This document shows positions 1-5,451 of a stretch of 6,518 nt of DNA, in pieces. Both the position numbers and the translations under genes were made by a program. The notes beneath the pieces were generated by a model that ran no database searches, was not told where the DNA came from, and saw nothing but the letters and a program-made list of their open reading frames with translations. This DNA comes from Gammaproteobacteria bacterium. Lineage in GTDB: Bacteria > Pseudomonadota > Gammaproteobacteria > S012-40. Every line of letters begins with the position of its first letter. The stretch's first letter is position 1. The DNA lies in contig JALSHN010000020.1 in NCBI GenBank assembly GCA_026982215.1, forward strand, positions 1-6,518. The letters are read 5' to 3'.

Positions 1-598
1 GGGCGGCCGGCAGGTTGGTCTGGCTGATGCGCAGCCGGTACCGGCTGCCCTCGCGCAGCGCTTGGGGGAAGCCGAGGCGATTGTTGCCGCTGAGATCGAT
101 ACGCTGGCCGCTTTCTTCTTCGCTGATTTCCAGGGTGACGCCGGGTGTCAGCCCGTTGCCGCGCACCGCGAGGGTGAACAGGCGGGGGGTGCGAAAACTC
201 CAGCTACGGCCGGACTCGAGGGGGTTGCCGGCCACGTCGGTGATGTTGGTGGTGACGGTGACGGTGACCAGCTGGTTGAACTCGAAGGGCTGTTGCGGCT
301 GAAAACGGACCGTGAAGGTGGCGGCGTCGTAGTCCCAGCTGCCGGGATGGGGTGTACCGCCCACGGAGACGCTGAGGGCGCCGGTCAGCGTGGCTTCGTC
401 GATGGCCTCGCTGAAGGTGATCTCGATGCGGGCCTGGCCGGGTTCCACCGTGGTGCCCATGGCGGGCAGGACCTGGGTGATCCGGGGTGGGGTGGTGTCC
501 GGCTCGGTGGGTGCTTCTCCAGGGCCGCCGGCCACACCGCAACCGGCGAGGACGAGCGGGGCGAGCAGCCACAGGAGGAGTTTCTCGATCGTTTTCAT
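1..598 (-). CDS. Ig-like (Big_5-type) domain lipoprotein, 3' end outside window
   Basis: The minus-strand frame is open from an ATG at 598 to the window edge (199 codons seen, no stop). The N terminus is a lipoprotein signal: two Lys, a Leu-rich core, and lipobox LAGC at residues 17-20, so Cys20 should be lipidated. Gly21 at position +2 (not Asp) suggests sorting to the outer membrane. A short Gly/Pro/Thr linker follows. Residues about 36-137 match the Big_5 pattern: PPRI, ITFSEAID, TVRFQP, VTVTV, then DVAGNPLESG and WSFRT. Residues about 141-199 look like the start of another beta-sandwich repeat (GLTPGVTLEIS, then LREGSRYRLRIS). The role is unknown; such proteins are usually surface or periplasmic adhesion or scaffold modules. 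The ATG has no clear Shine-Dalgarno. In-frame GTG at 607 and TTG at 637 exist, the TTG with AAGAAGG 7 nt upstream (645-651), but either would lengthen the signal peptide n-region, so ATG is preferred. It lies 185 bp downstream of, and codirectional with, the exported protein at 784-2484. Confidence 0.82.
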   Translation of the reverse strand, partial: MKTIEKLLLWLLAPLVLAGCGVAGGPGEAPTEPDTTPPRITQVLPAMGTTVEPGQARIEITFSEAIDEATLTGALSVSVGGTPHPGSWDYDAATFTVRFQPQQPFEFNQLVTVTVTTNITDVAGNPLESGRSWSFRTPRLFTLAVRGNGLTPGVTLEISEEESGQRIDLSGNNRLGFPQALREGSRYRLRISQTNLPAA

Positions 599-783
599 CG
601 CCGCCACACGCGCTTGAACGAAAGCTGAATCTACCAAACGGCCGCCTTCTTTGCAATCGAGCCCGCGGGGCTCAAATTGGAATTAGTCAAAAATTTGACC
701 CATCTTTGTTGATTGAAATACAAAAAGTTAAGATGGCTTTTTAAAGATGTTCTTCTTGTTTTACGGACAGTTTGGCTGGAGTT
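599..783. other. AT-rich intergenic gap between two minus-strand genes
   Basis: No gene is supported here. Roughly 670-780 is much more AT-rich than the GC-rich coding DNA on both sides. It contains a 6-bp-arm palindrome (686-699), CCATCTT (700-706) facing AAGATGG (730-736) across a 23-nt loop, and a further AAAGATG near 743-749. It should carry the 3' end signal of the 784-2484 gene and the promoter of the lipoprotein gene. I found neither a canonical GC-hairpin/T-run terminator nor a convincing -35/-10 pair on the minus strand. The composition itself fits a regulatory region. Confidence 0.6.
686..699. repeat. Short palindrome GTCAAA-AA-TTTGAC, possible operator
   Basis: Two perfect 6-nt inverted arms, GTCAAA and TTTGAC, are separated by AA. 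The site lies about 90 bp upstream of the lipoprotein ATG, inside the AT-rich gap. Its symmetry and position fit a binding site for a dimeric regulator. In AT-rich DNA such a palindrome can also arise by chance, and no regulator gene is present in the window. Confidence 0.35.
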
Positions 784-2484
784 TTAGGGCCGTTCGCGGT
801 ATTGCCAGTGGATGAACAGTTGGTTGCGGCGACGATAGAAGCCGCCCAGGGTGTCTTCTTGGCCGGCGAATACCCGGGCACCCAGGGTGAGGGACTGCCG
901 GGACGACAGCCTTAGTTGAAGGCGGCTGGAGAGGATCAGTTCGGCCCGGTCGAGGCCGAGCCACAGCCGGCTGTGGGTGCGGGCGCGGGAGGAGAGGGCG
1001 CGTGTGAGATCGAGTTTCACCCGAGTGGTGTTGCGGCGGTCGAGTATCGCCTCGGCAGTGGTCAGGTGCCGTCCCTCAAGCGTCACCTGGAGGCGGTCGC
1101 CGCCGCGCGGGATCGGCCCGTAGCCCACGGCCCAGCGCAGGGCGCGACTGAGGCCGGCGCGGTAGGCCGGGGTGGTGTAGGGGACGTCGCTCCACAGGGC
1201 GCTCTCGATGAACCAGCCGCGCCCGCCCTCGTGATAGCCCAGGGCCCATCCCGGCGGGTGATCGGGGCGTAGGGCCGGGCCACCTGTCACGGCGAGGGCG
1301 GTGTTCAGGTCGAGGCCGTCGGCCAGCAGTCCGGCGAGACGGTCGTCCACCCGGTAATAGGGCAGGCTGGGGCGGGCATAGTCCACGGCGAAGAGGCGGC
1401 GTACGCGACCCCGCCGGCGTTCCAGCCGCAGGGAGAAGCCGCCGTGGAGTGTGGGTTCGGTGGCGATGGGGCCTCGGCGCACCAGCTCGCGCAGGGTGGC
1501 GTCGCCGCGGCGGCCGAGGAGGCGGCCGGATGCGGTGTCGATGGGGCTCCAAGGGCCCATGGGGAGGTAGTCCAGCGCCGGGCGGAACCAGGGGGACCAG
1601 GAGAGGCGCAGCCGGCCTGCGCGGGTGTCGTGGCGCCAGCTCAAGGCCGGTTGGGGGCGCAGGTTTCCTTCATCCGGGGGGCGGGTGAGATCGAGGCGGT
1701 GGATGCGGTCGTAGACCGGGATCCGCCCCAGTGCGTCGTCCAGCATCTGCCAGCCGATGGTCCATGCGCCGTCGGCGCCGCGGTGGTGCACGAAGTTTTG
1801 GTTCGGGCTGAGTCGCCAGCGATCGCCTCCGGCCTCGCGCCAGCCGTCGGCGTCGAGGCCGAGGCGCCAGTCCCAGCCGTGTCGCCGGCCCTCGGCGGCC
1901 AGTCCCACTCGTAGTCGTTGTTCCGCTTGCCAGCGGTTGTCCCACCGCCGCCATTGGCCCTCGAGTTCCAGGTGGTGGGTCAGTGTCCATGGGGGGGGAT
2001 CGGGTGGAGGGAGCGGTGGAGGCGGCGGAGGCGAGGGCCGTGGGTCGATGACCAGCCGGTGCAGGGGCACGCGGCGTATCACCCGGAAAGTGACGATGCG
2101 CTGATAACCCCAGGATTCCAGGCGTGCCAGGCGGCGGGCGCTCAGCCGGGGATCGGCGTGGGCGCCGGCATGGACGATCCAGCCGCCGTGGCGGTAACGG
2201 CGGACAAAGGCGGCGATGCCTTCGCGCCGCAGATGGCGCTTGGCGGCCAGGGCGGGGCGGCGGTGTTCGAAGACGATGCCCAGGGCGATGAGGGGGCGAG
2301 TCTCCAGGGTGGTGATCAGACGGGCGGGTTTGCCTTCGGCCAGGGCGTGGGCAAGGGCCTTCTGGGCTGCTTGGTAATCCACATAGACATAGGGGGGCGC
2401 CTCGGCGGGGGCCGCGGCGGGGGAAAACGCCAGCCAGAAAAGGAGGATCCAGGCCGGGCCGAGGGTGGGTCGTGACGTTCGCAT
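784..2484 (-). CDS. Exported SPOR-like domain protein with predicted outer-membrane beta-barrel
   Basis: The protein is 566 residues. Residues 1-29 form a signal peptide (Arg-containing n-region, core AWILLFWLAF, cleavage near AAA25 or AEA29). Residues about 66-137 read as beta-alpha-beta-beta-alpha-beta (LIALGIVFEH; helix AALAAKRHLRR-like; GWIVHAGAHAD; a second Arg/Leu helix; QRIVTFRVI), the order of a SPOR domain, which in known proteins binds peptidoglycan lacking stem peptides. A Pro-rich linker covers 148-165. Residues about 167-566 are rich in alternating polar/hydrophobic strands with many Trp, Tyr and Arg, as in outer-membrane barrels. The stretch 241-305 (IGWQMLDDALGRIP, HRLDLTRP, WSPWFRPALD) recalls DUF1302-like barrels, but this is from memory and weak. 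The last residue is Pro, not the usual Phe. I do not recognise a named family. The frame stays open upstream to 3123, antisense to ndk; the ATG at 2484 is chosen because the signal peptide begins there and it avoids overlap. No good Shine-Dalgarno is visible. Confidence 0.72.
   Translation of the reverse strand: MRTSRPTLGPAWILLFWLAFSPAAAPAEAPPYVYVDYQAAQKALAHALAEGKPARLITTLETRPLIALGIVFEHRRPALAAKRHLRREGIAAFVRRYRHGGWIVHAGAHADPRLSARRLARLESWGYQRIVTFRVIRRVPLHRLVIDPRPSPPPPPPLPPPDPPPWTLTHHLELEGQWRRWDNRWQAEQRLRVGLAAEGRRHGWDWRLGLDADGWREAGGDRWRLSPNQNFVHHRGADGAWTIGWQMLDDALGRIPVYDRIHRLDLTRPPDEGNLRPQPALSWRHDTRAGRLRLSWSPWFRPALDYLPMGPWSPIDTASGRLLGRRGDATLRELVRRGPIATEPTLHGGFSLRLERRRGRVRRLFAVDYARPSLPYYRVDDRLAGLLADGLDLNTALAVTGGPALRPDHPPGWALGYHEGGRGWFIESALWSDVPYTTPAYRAGLSRALRWAVGYGPIPRGGDRLQVTLEGRHLTTAEAILDRRNTTRVKLDLTRALSSRARTHSRLWLGLDRAELILSSRLQLRLSSRQSLTLGARVFAGQEDTLGGFYRRRNQLFIHWQYRERP
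1991..1998. repeat. Eight-base G/C homopolymer inside coding sequence
   Basis: The plus strand has eight consecutive G (C8 in the coding strand of the 784-2484 gene), encoding part of the Pro run at residues 163-165 just before the predicted barrel. Tracts of this kind can slip during replication and switch expression of surface proteins. One of the two shifted frames ends at about 1670, roughly 105 codons later, and would lose the barrel. Proline codons also explain the tract, so phase variation is only a possibility. Confidence 0.5.
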
Positions 2485-2598
2485 GTGGGAGGCATCGAAC
2501 GCCTGTGGAGATTCTTTAGGAAACTTCGATTGCCCGCCCGCAGGGCAGGCCCTAAAATACGCGCCTTCCTGAGAAATCGACCCGCAACGAGGAAAAAC
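2485..2598. other. Divergent intergenic region
   Basis: This 114-bp gap separates the minus-strand exported-protein gene from ndk. It holds the predicted ndk promoter and the ndk Shine-Dalgarno (GAGGA 2589-2593). A minus-strand promoter must also lie here or in ndk. TATTTT (minus strand, inside the same AT patch at 2554-2559) is a possible -10, but I see no -35 at a good distance. If it were used, the two promoters would overlap and compete. Confidence 0.5.
2530..2558 (+). promoter_or_regulatory. Predicted sigma70-type promoter of the ndk operon
   Basis: A -35 element TTGCCC (2530-2535) and a -10 element TAAAAT (2553-2558) are 17 nt apart. Initiation near 2565 would leave a leader of about 34 nt before the ndk ATG. 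The spacer contains an inverted repeat, TGCCC (2531-2535) facing GGGCA (2543-2547) with a 7-nt loop, which overlaps the -35 and could be an operator or chance. This is the best promoter in the window and the only clear one for the five-gene operon. Confidence 0.65.
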
Positions 2599-3030
2599 AT
2601 GGCCGTCGAACGCACTTTGTCCATCATCAAACCCGATGCCGTCGCCAACAACCACATCGGCGAGATCTATGCCCGTTTCGAAAAGGCCGGGCTGCGCATC
2701 GTGGCGGCGAAGATGTTGCATCTCACCCGCGAAGAGGCGGAAGGTTTCTATGCCGTCCACCGTGAGCGCCCCTTCTTCAAGGATTTGGTGGCGTTCATGA
2801 CCTCCGGTCCGGTGATGGTGCAGGTGCTGGAAGGCGAAAATGCCATCGCCAAGAACCGTGAGATCATGGGAGCCACCAATCCCAAGGAGGCGGCGCCGGG
2901 AACCATCCGCGCCGATTTCGCGTCCAGTATCGACGAGAATGCGGTTCATGGCTCCGATGCCCCGGAAACCGCCGCCCAGGAGATCGCCTATTTCTTCTCC
3001 AGCATCGAAATCTGCCCCCGCACCCGCTGA
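2599..3030 (+). CDS. ndk: Nucleoside diphosphate kinase
   Basis: This cytoplasmic enzyme transfers the gamma phosphate from ATP to other (d)NDPs through a phosphohistidine intermediate and balances NTP/dNTP pools. The product is 143 residues, the same length as E. coli Ndk, and aligns end to end with it (MAVERTLSIIKPDAV at the start, EICPRTR at the end). The catalytic His is H117 in NAVHGSD. The nucleotide-site residues K11, Y51, F59, R87, T93, R104 and N114 are all present at the family positions, so it should be active. The ATG at 2599 has GAGGA (2589-2593) 5 nt upstream. An in-frame GTG at 2485 would add 38 residues with no family counterpart and was rejected. It is the first gene of the operon, 114 bp from the divergent gene at 2484. 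Its 3' end probably overlaps the start of rlmN. Confidence 0.97.
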   Translation: MAVERTLSIIKPDAVANNHIGEIYARFEKAGLRIVAAKMLHLTREEAEGFYAVHRERPFFKDLVAFMTSGPVMVQVLEGENAIAKNREIMGATNPKEAAPGTIRADFASSIDENAVHGSDAPETAAQEIAYFFSSIEICPRTR

Positions 3031-4129
3031 GCCCGGGGAAGGGAGGGTCAATCTCCTCGCCTTGGACAAGGCGGGGCTGGAGGCCTTTTGCCTGCAATTG
3101 GGCGAGAAGCGGTTTCGCGCCACCCAATTGATGAAATGGATCTACCAGTTCGGGGTGGATGACTTCGCCGGGATGACCAATCTCTCCAAGGCCTTGCGGG
3201 CCCGCCTGGCCGAGGTGGCGGAGATCCGCCCCCCCGAGGTGGTATTGGATCGAGAGGATCCCGACGGTACCCGCAAGTGGCTGTTGCGCCTGGCCGATGG
3301 CAATGCAGTGGAGACGGTGTTCATCCCCGAGGAGGGACGGGGCACCCTATGCGTCTCTTCCCAGGTGGGTTGCACCCTGAATTGTGATTTTTGCGCCACC
3401 GCCCGCCAGGGTTACAACCGCAACCTCACTGTGGATGAGATCATCGGTCAATTGTGGGTGGCCAACCGGGCGTTGGGCAATCGGCCACGGGAGGAGCGGG
3501 TGATCACCAACGTGGTGCTCATGGGGATGGGGGAGCCGTTGCTCAATTTCGACAACGTGGTCCGGGCCGTCTCCCTGATGCTGGACGACCACGCCTATGG
3601 TCTCTCCCGGCGACGGGTGACCCTGAGCACCGCCGGGGTGGTCCCCGCGCTGGACCGTTTGCACCAGGCCACCGGCGGCATTGCCCTGGCCGTCTCGCTT
3701 CACGCCGTGCGGGACGATCTGCGCGATCGGCTGGTGCCGCTCAACAAGAAATACCCCATCGCCGAGCTCATCGAGGCCTGCAAGCGCTACACCGCCGACG
3801 GTCGATCGCGTACCACCTTCGAATACGTGATGCTCGATGGGGTGAACGACTCCGAGGAAGACGCCCGCGCCTTGGCGCGCCTGCTGCGCGGGGTACCCTC
3901 GAAGGTCAATCTGATCCCTTTCAATCCCTTCCCGGGGGCGCCGTATCGTCGTTCACCCCAGGCGGTGATCGATCGCTTCCGCGAGATCCTGCTCCAGGCG
4001 GGGATCACCACCATCACCCGCAAGACGCGGGGGCAGGAGATCGATGCCGCTTGTGGTCAACTGGCCGGTCGGGTGCAAGACCGTACCCGTCGCAGCCGGC
4101 GCCTGGGGCGGCAGCAGGGGGCGGCTTGA
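2957..4129 (+). CDS. rlmN: Dual-specificity 23S rRNA A2503 / tRNA A37 C2-methyltransferase
   Basis: This radical-SAM enzyme makes m2A at 23S rRNA A2503 and at tRNA A37. Counting from the ATG at 2957 (390 residues; E. coli has 384), the 4Fe-4S/SAM motif CxxxCxxC is C139, C143, C146 (GCTLNCDFCATA). The catalytic Cys of TLCVSSQVG is C132 and the methyl-carrying Cys of DAACGQLAG is C366, matching E. coli C118 and C355. MGMGEPLLN, RRVTLSTAGVVPAL, SLHA and NLIPFNPFPGAPY are also typical. The start is uncertain. The conserved N-terminal VNLLALD begins at 3047, yet there is no ATG, GTG or TTG between it and the ndk stop. Choices are in-frame ATGs inside ndk at 2939, 2948 or 2957 (no good Shine-Dalgarno), a TTG at 3062 that would cut off the conserved motif, or an ATT at 2990 with AGGAG 7 nt upstream. 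The ATG at 2957 is the nearest conventional start and gives a 74-nt overlap with ndk. The stop is 5 nt before the pilF ATG. Confidence 0.95.
   Translation: MPRKPPPRRSPISSPASKSAPAPAEPGEGRVNLLALDKAGLEAFCLQLGEKRFRATQLMKWIYQFGVDDFAGMTNLSKALRARLAEVAEIRPPEVVLDREDPDGTRKWLLRLADGNAVETVFIPEEGRGTLCVSSQVGCTLNCDFCATARQGYNRNLTVDEIIGQLWVANRALGNRPREERVITNVVLMGMGEPLLNFDNVVRAVSLMLDDHAYGLSRRRVTLSTAGVVPALDRLHQATGGIALAVSLHAVRDDLRDRLVPLNKKYPIAELIEACKRYTADGRSRTTFEYVMLDGVNDSEEDARALARLLRGVPSKVNLIPFNPFPGAPYRRSPQAVIDRFREILLQAGITTITRKTRGQEIDAACGQLAGRVQDRTRRSRRLGRQQGAA
2978..2992 (+). promoter_or_regulatory. Shine-Dalgarno and possible ATT start for rlmN
   Basis: AGGAG (2978-2982) is followed by a 7-nt spacer and ATT (2990-2992) in the rlmN frame. 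Starting there gives a protein beginning MSSPASKSAPAP, with 19 residues before the conserved VNLL, close to the 17 in E. coli RlmN. AUU is a known rare start codon (E. coli infC). The AGGAG also encodes conserved Ndk residues (Gln-Glu of AQEIAYFF), so it may be coincidental. Confidence 0.3.
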
Positions 4130-4134
4130 GCGCC

Positions 4135-4908
4135 ATGCGGGGCTTGGCGTCACTGTTGCTGGTGGCGTCGTTGGCGGGCTGTGCCGGGATGGGCGAGCGG
4201 CGGGCCGAGCTGGCCGACATCAACTACCGCCTCGGGGTGGGTTATTTCCAACAAGGCGACTATGCCACAGCGGTGGACAAACTGCGTCGCGCCGAGCGGC
4301 TCCAGCCCGAACGGGTGGATGTGTTGATGGTGCTGGGGCTCAGTCAGCAAGCCCTGGGTCACTTCGATCGGGCCGAGGCCGCCTATCGCCGGGCGCTGGA
4401 GGTGCTGGAGGGGGAAGAGGTGGATCCCGCCGCCTTGGCCTTGGCCGGAGAAGTGCACAACAATTATGGCGTGTTGTTGTGCGCCCAGGGGCGGGTCGAG
4501 GAGGCCGAGGCCCATTTCCGTGCCGCCTTGCGCGAGCCGGACTACCGTACTCCGGCGGCGGCATGGGAGAATCTGGGGTTGTGCGCCCTGCGTGCCGGCC
4601 GTGAGCGGCAGGCCGAGGCGGCCTTGAGACAGGCGCTGGCCCTCGAACCCGAGCGCCGCCCGAGTTTGACCGCGTTGGCGCGACTGGCCTGGGAGCGAGG
4701 TGATGCTCCGGCGGCCCGCCGTTACCTGCGCCGCGCCCGTCTCCACGACCGGTTGTCGCCCGCGGAACTGGCCTTGGCGGTGGACGTGGAGCGCGCCTTG
4801 GGGGACGAGGCAGCGGCCCGGGCTCTGGAGAATGAATTGTTGCAATACTACCCGGACAGCCCCCAGGCGGCCCGGGTGAAGCCAAGCGAAAAGGACATCA
4901 CACCATGA
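4135..4908 (+). CDS. pilF: Type IV pilus biogenesis/stability lipoprotein (pilotin) PilF/PilW, TPR protein
   Basis: This outer-membrane lipoprotein pilots the secretin PilQ to the outer membrane and supports its multimerisation. The product is 257 residues, close to the 252 of P. aeruginosa PilF. It has a signal peptide with lipobox LAGC ending at Cys16 (Ala at +2), then tandem TPRs at about 28-61 (INYRLGVGYFQQGDYATAV), 62-95, 105-136 (VHNNYGVLLCAQGRVEEAE), 141-174 (AAWENLGLCALRAGRERQA) and 175-208, and a helical tail. TPRs alone are generic. The call rests on the lipobox, size and the conserved position between rlmN and rodZ. The ATG at 4135 is 5 nt after the rlmN stop. An in-frame TTG at 4126 overlaps that stop (TTGA) and has AGGGG closer to it (4116-4120), giving a product 3 residues longer; it is a real alternative. 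The 3' end overlaps rodZ by ATGA (4905-4908), implying coupled translation. The other pilus genes are not in the window. Confidence 0.9.
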   Translation: MRGLASLLLVASLAGCAGMGERRAELADINYRLGVGYFQQGDYATAVDKLRRAERLQPERVDVLMVLGLSQQALGHFDRAEAAYRRALEVLEGEEVDPAALALAGEVHNNYGVLLCAQGRVEEAEAHFRAALREPDYRTPAAAWENLGLCALRAGRERQAEAALRQALALEPERRPSLTALARLAWERGDAPAARRYLRRARLHDRLSPAELALAVDVERALGDEAAARALENELLQYYPDSPQAARVKPSEKDITP

Positions 4909-5444
4909 GCGAAGCAATGCCCGACACTTCTGGAGCGGACGGGGCCGAAGAGGGGGCCGCCAGCCGCGAGGAGCTGTTGCGCCTGTTGCAGGCCGGCGAG
5001 ACGCCGTTGGGTGAGATCCTGCGCCGCCGACGCGAGGCCTTGGGGTTGGCGGTGAAGGAGGCCGCCCTGCGACTGGATGTCTCTTCCGAACACATCGCCG
5101 CGGTGGAGCGGGACGACTACCAGCGTTTCGCCGCGCCCATCTATGCCCGTAGTTTCCTGCGTCGTTACGCCGAGCTGTTGGATCTGCCGGTGGAACCGGT
5201 GTTGGCCGGTTACGAGCGCCTGGCCCACCCCGAACCCCCGCCCCTGAAACGGGTGTCGCTGCGCGAGCAGGTGGATGGCGGCCACCCCGGTGTGCGCTGG
5301 AGCACCTATCTCTTGATCGTGCTGCTGCTGGTACTGGTGGGGCTGTGGTGGTGGAACATGAGCCGACCGCTCGCCCCCGAGCAGTCGGAACTGCAAGGTG
5401 AGCGGCCCCTCGTCGGCCAGCCCCTCGACAACGAAGCGCCCTGA
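4905..5444 (+). CDS. rodZ: RodZ-like cytoskeletal/cell-shape protein, lacking the periplasmic domain
   Basis: RodZ links MreB filaments to the membrane-bound rod-shape (elongasome) machinery. The product is 179 residues, about half of E. coli RodZ (337). It has an acidic N-terminal tail (1-20), then an Xre-like HTH domain at about 34-95 with the family signature (GEILRRRREALGL, AALRLDVSSEHIAAVE, YARSFLRRYAELL), a basic/Pro-rich juxtamembrane stretch, and one membrane helix at 133-150 (STYLLIVLLLVLVGLWWW). Only about 29 residues follow, Glu/Pro/Leu-rich, so the long linker and C-terminal periplasmic beta domain (DUF4115) are absent. There is no space for it before hisS, and no coding remnant is seen. 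Cytoplasmic MreB contact and membrane anchoring should remain. The ATG at 4905 overlaps the pilF stop and has AAGGA (4891-4895) 9 nt upstream. The stop TGA (5442-5444) overlaps the hisS ribosome-binding site. An unrelated HTH membrane protein is less likely given the gene order. Confidence 0.87.
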   Translation: MSEAMPDTSGADGAEEGAASREELLRLLQAGETPLGEILRRRREALGLAVKEAALRLDVSSEHIAAVERDDYQRFAAPIYARSFLRRYAELLDLPVEPVLAGYERLAHPEPPPLKRVSLREQVDGGHPGVRWSTYLLIVLLLVLVGLWWWNMSRPLAPEQSELQGERPLVGQPLDNEAP

Positions 5445-5446
5445 GG
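5443..5446 (+). promoter_or_regulatory. hisS ribosome-binding site overlapping the rodZ stop codon
   Basis: GAGG lies 5 nt before the hisS GTG at 5452. Its first two bases are the last two of the rodZ TGA. This supports the GTG start and implies that ribosomes finishing rodZ hand over to hisS. Confidence 0.7.
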
Positions 5447-5451
5447 TCTGT

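Noticed and set aside
62..628. A plus-strand open frame of 188 codons and a minus-strand frame of 150 codons over the lipoprotein gene.
   Set aside because: The third frame (ATG at 598) has a lipobox and a clear Ig-like domain, so these are shadows.
729..750. Possible rho-independent terminator for the 784-2484 gene.
   Set aside because: The stem is short and AT-only with no GC-rich arm, and the T-run is not placed after a stable hairpin.
1444..2475. Long plus-strand open frames opposite the exported-protein gene.
   Set aside because: Their translations are low-complexity Ala/Gly/Arg-rich with no recognisable domain, and the minus-strand frame has a signal peptide and coherent strand patterns.
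2485..3123. The minus-strand frame of the exported protein continues open as an antisense extension of 213 codons across ndk and the rlmN start.
   Set aside because: GC-rich DNA often keeps antisense frames open. A typical signal peptide begins at the ATG at 2484, and ndk is a certain gene.
3229..3235. Run of seven C in rlmN as a slippage site.
   Set aside because: It encodes Pro-Pro in a conserved RPPEV stretch of a housekeeping enzyme, and the run is short for slippage.
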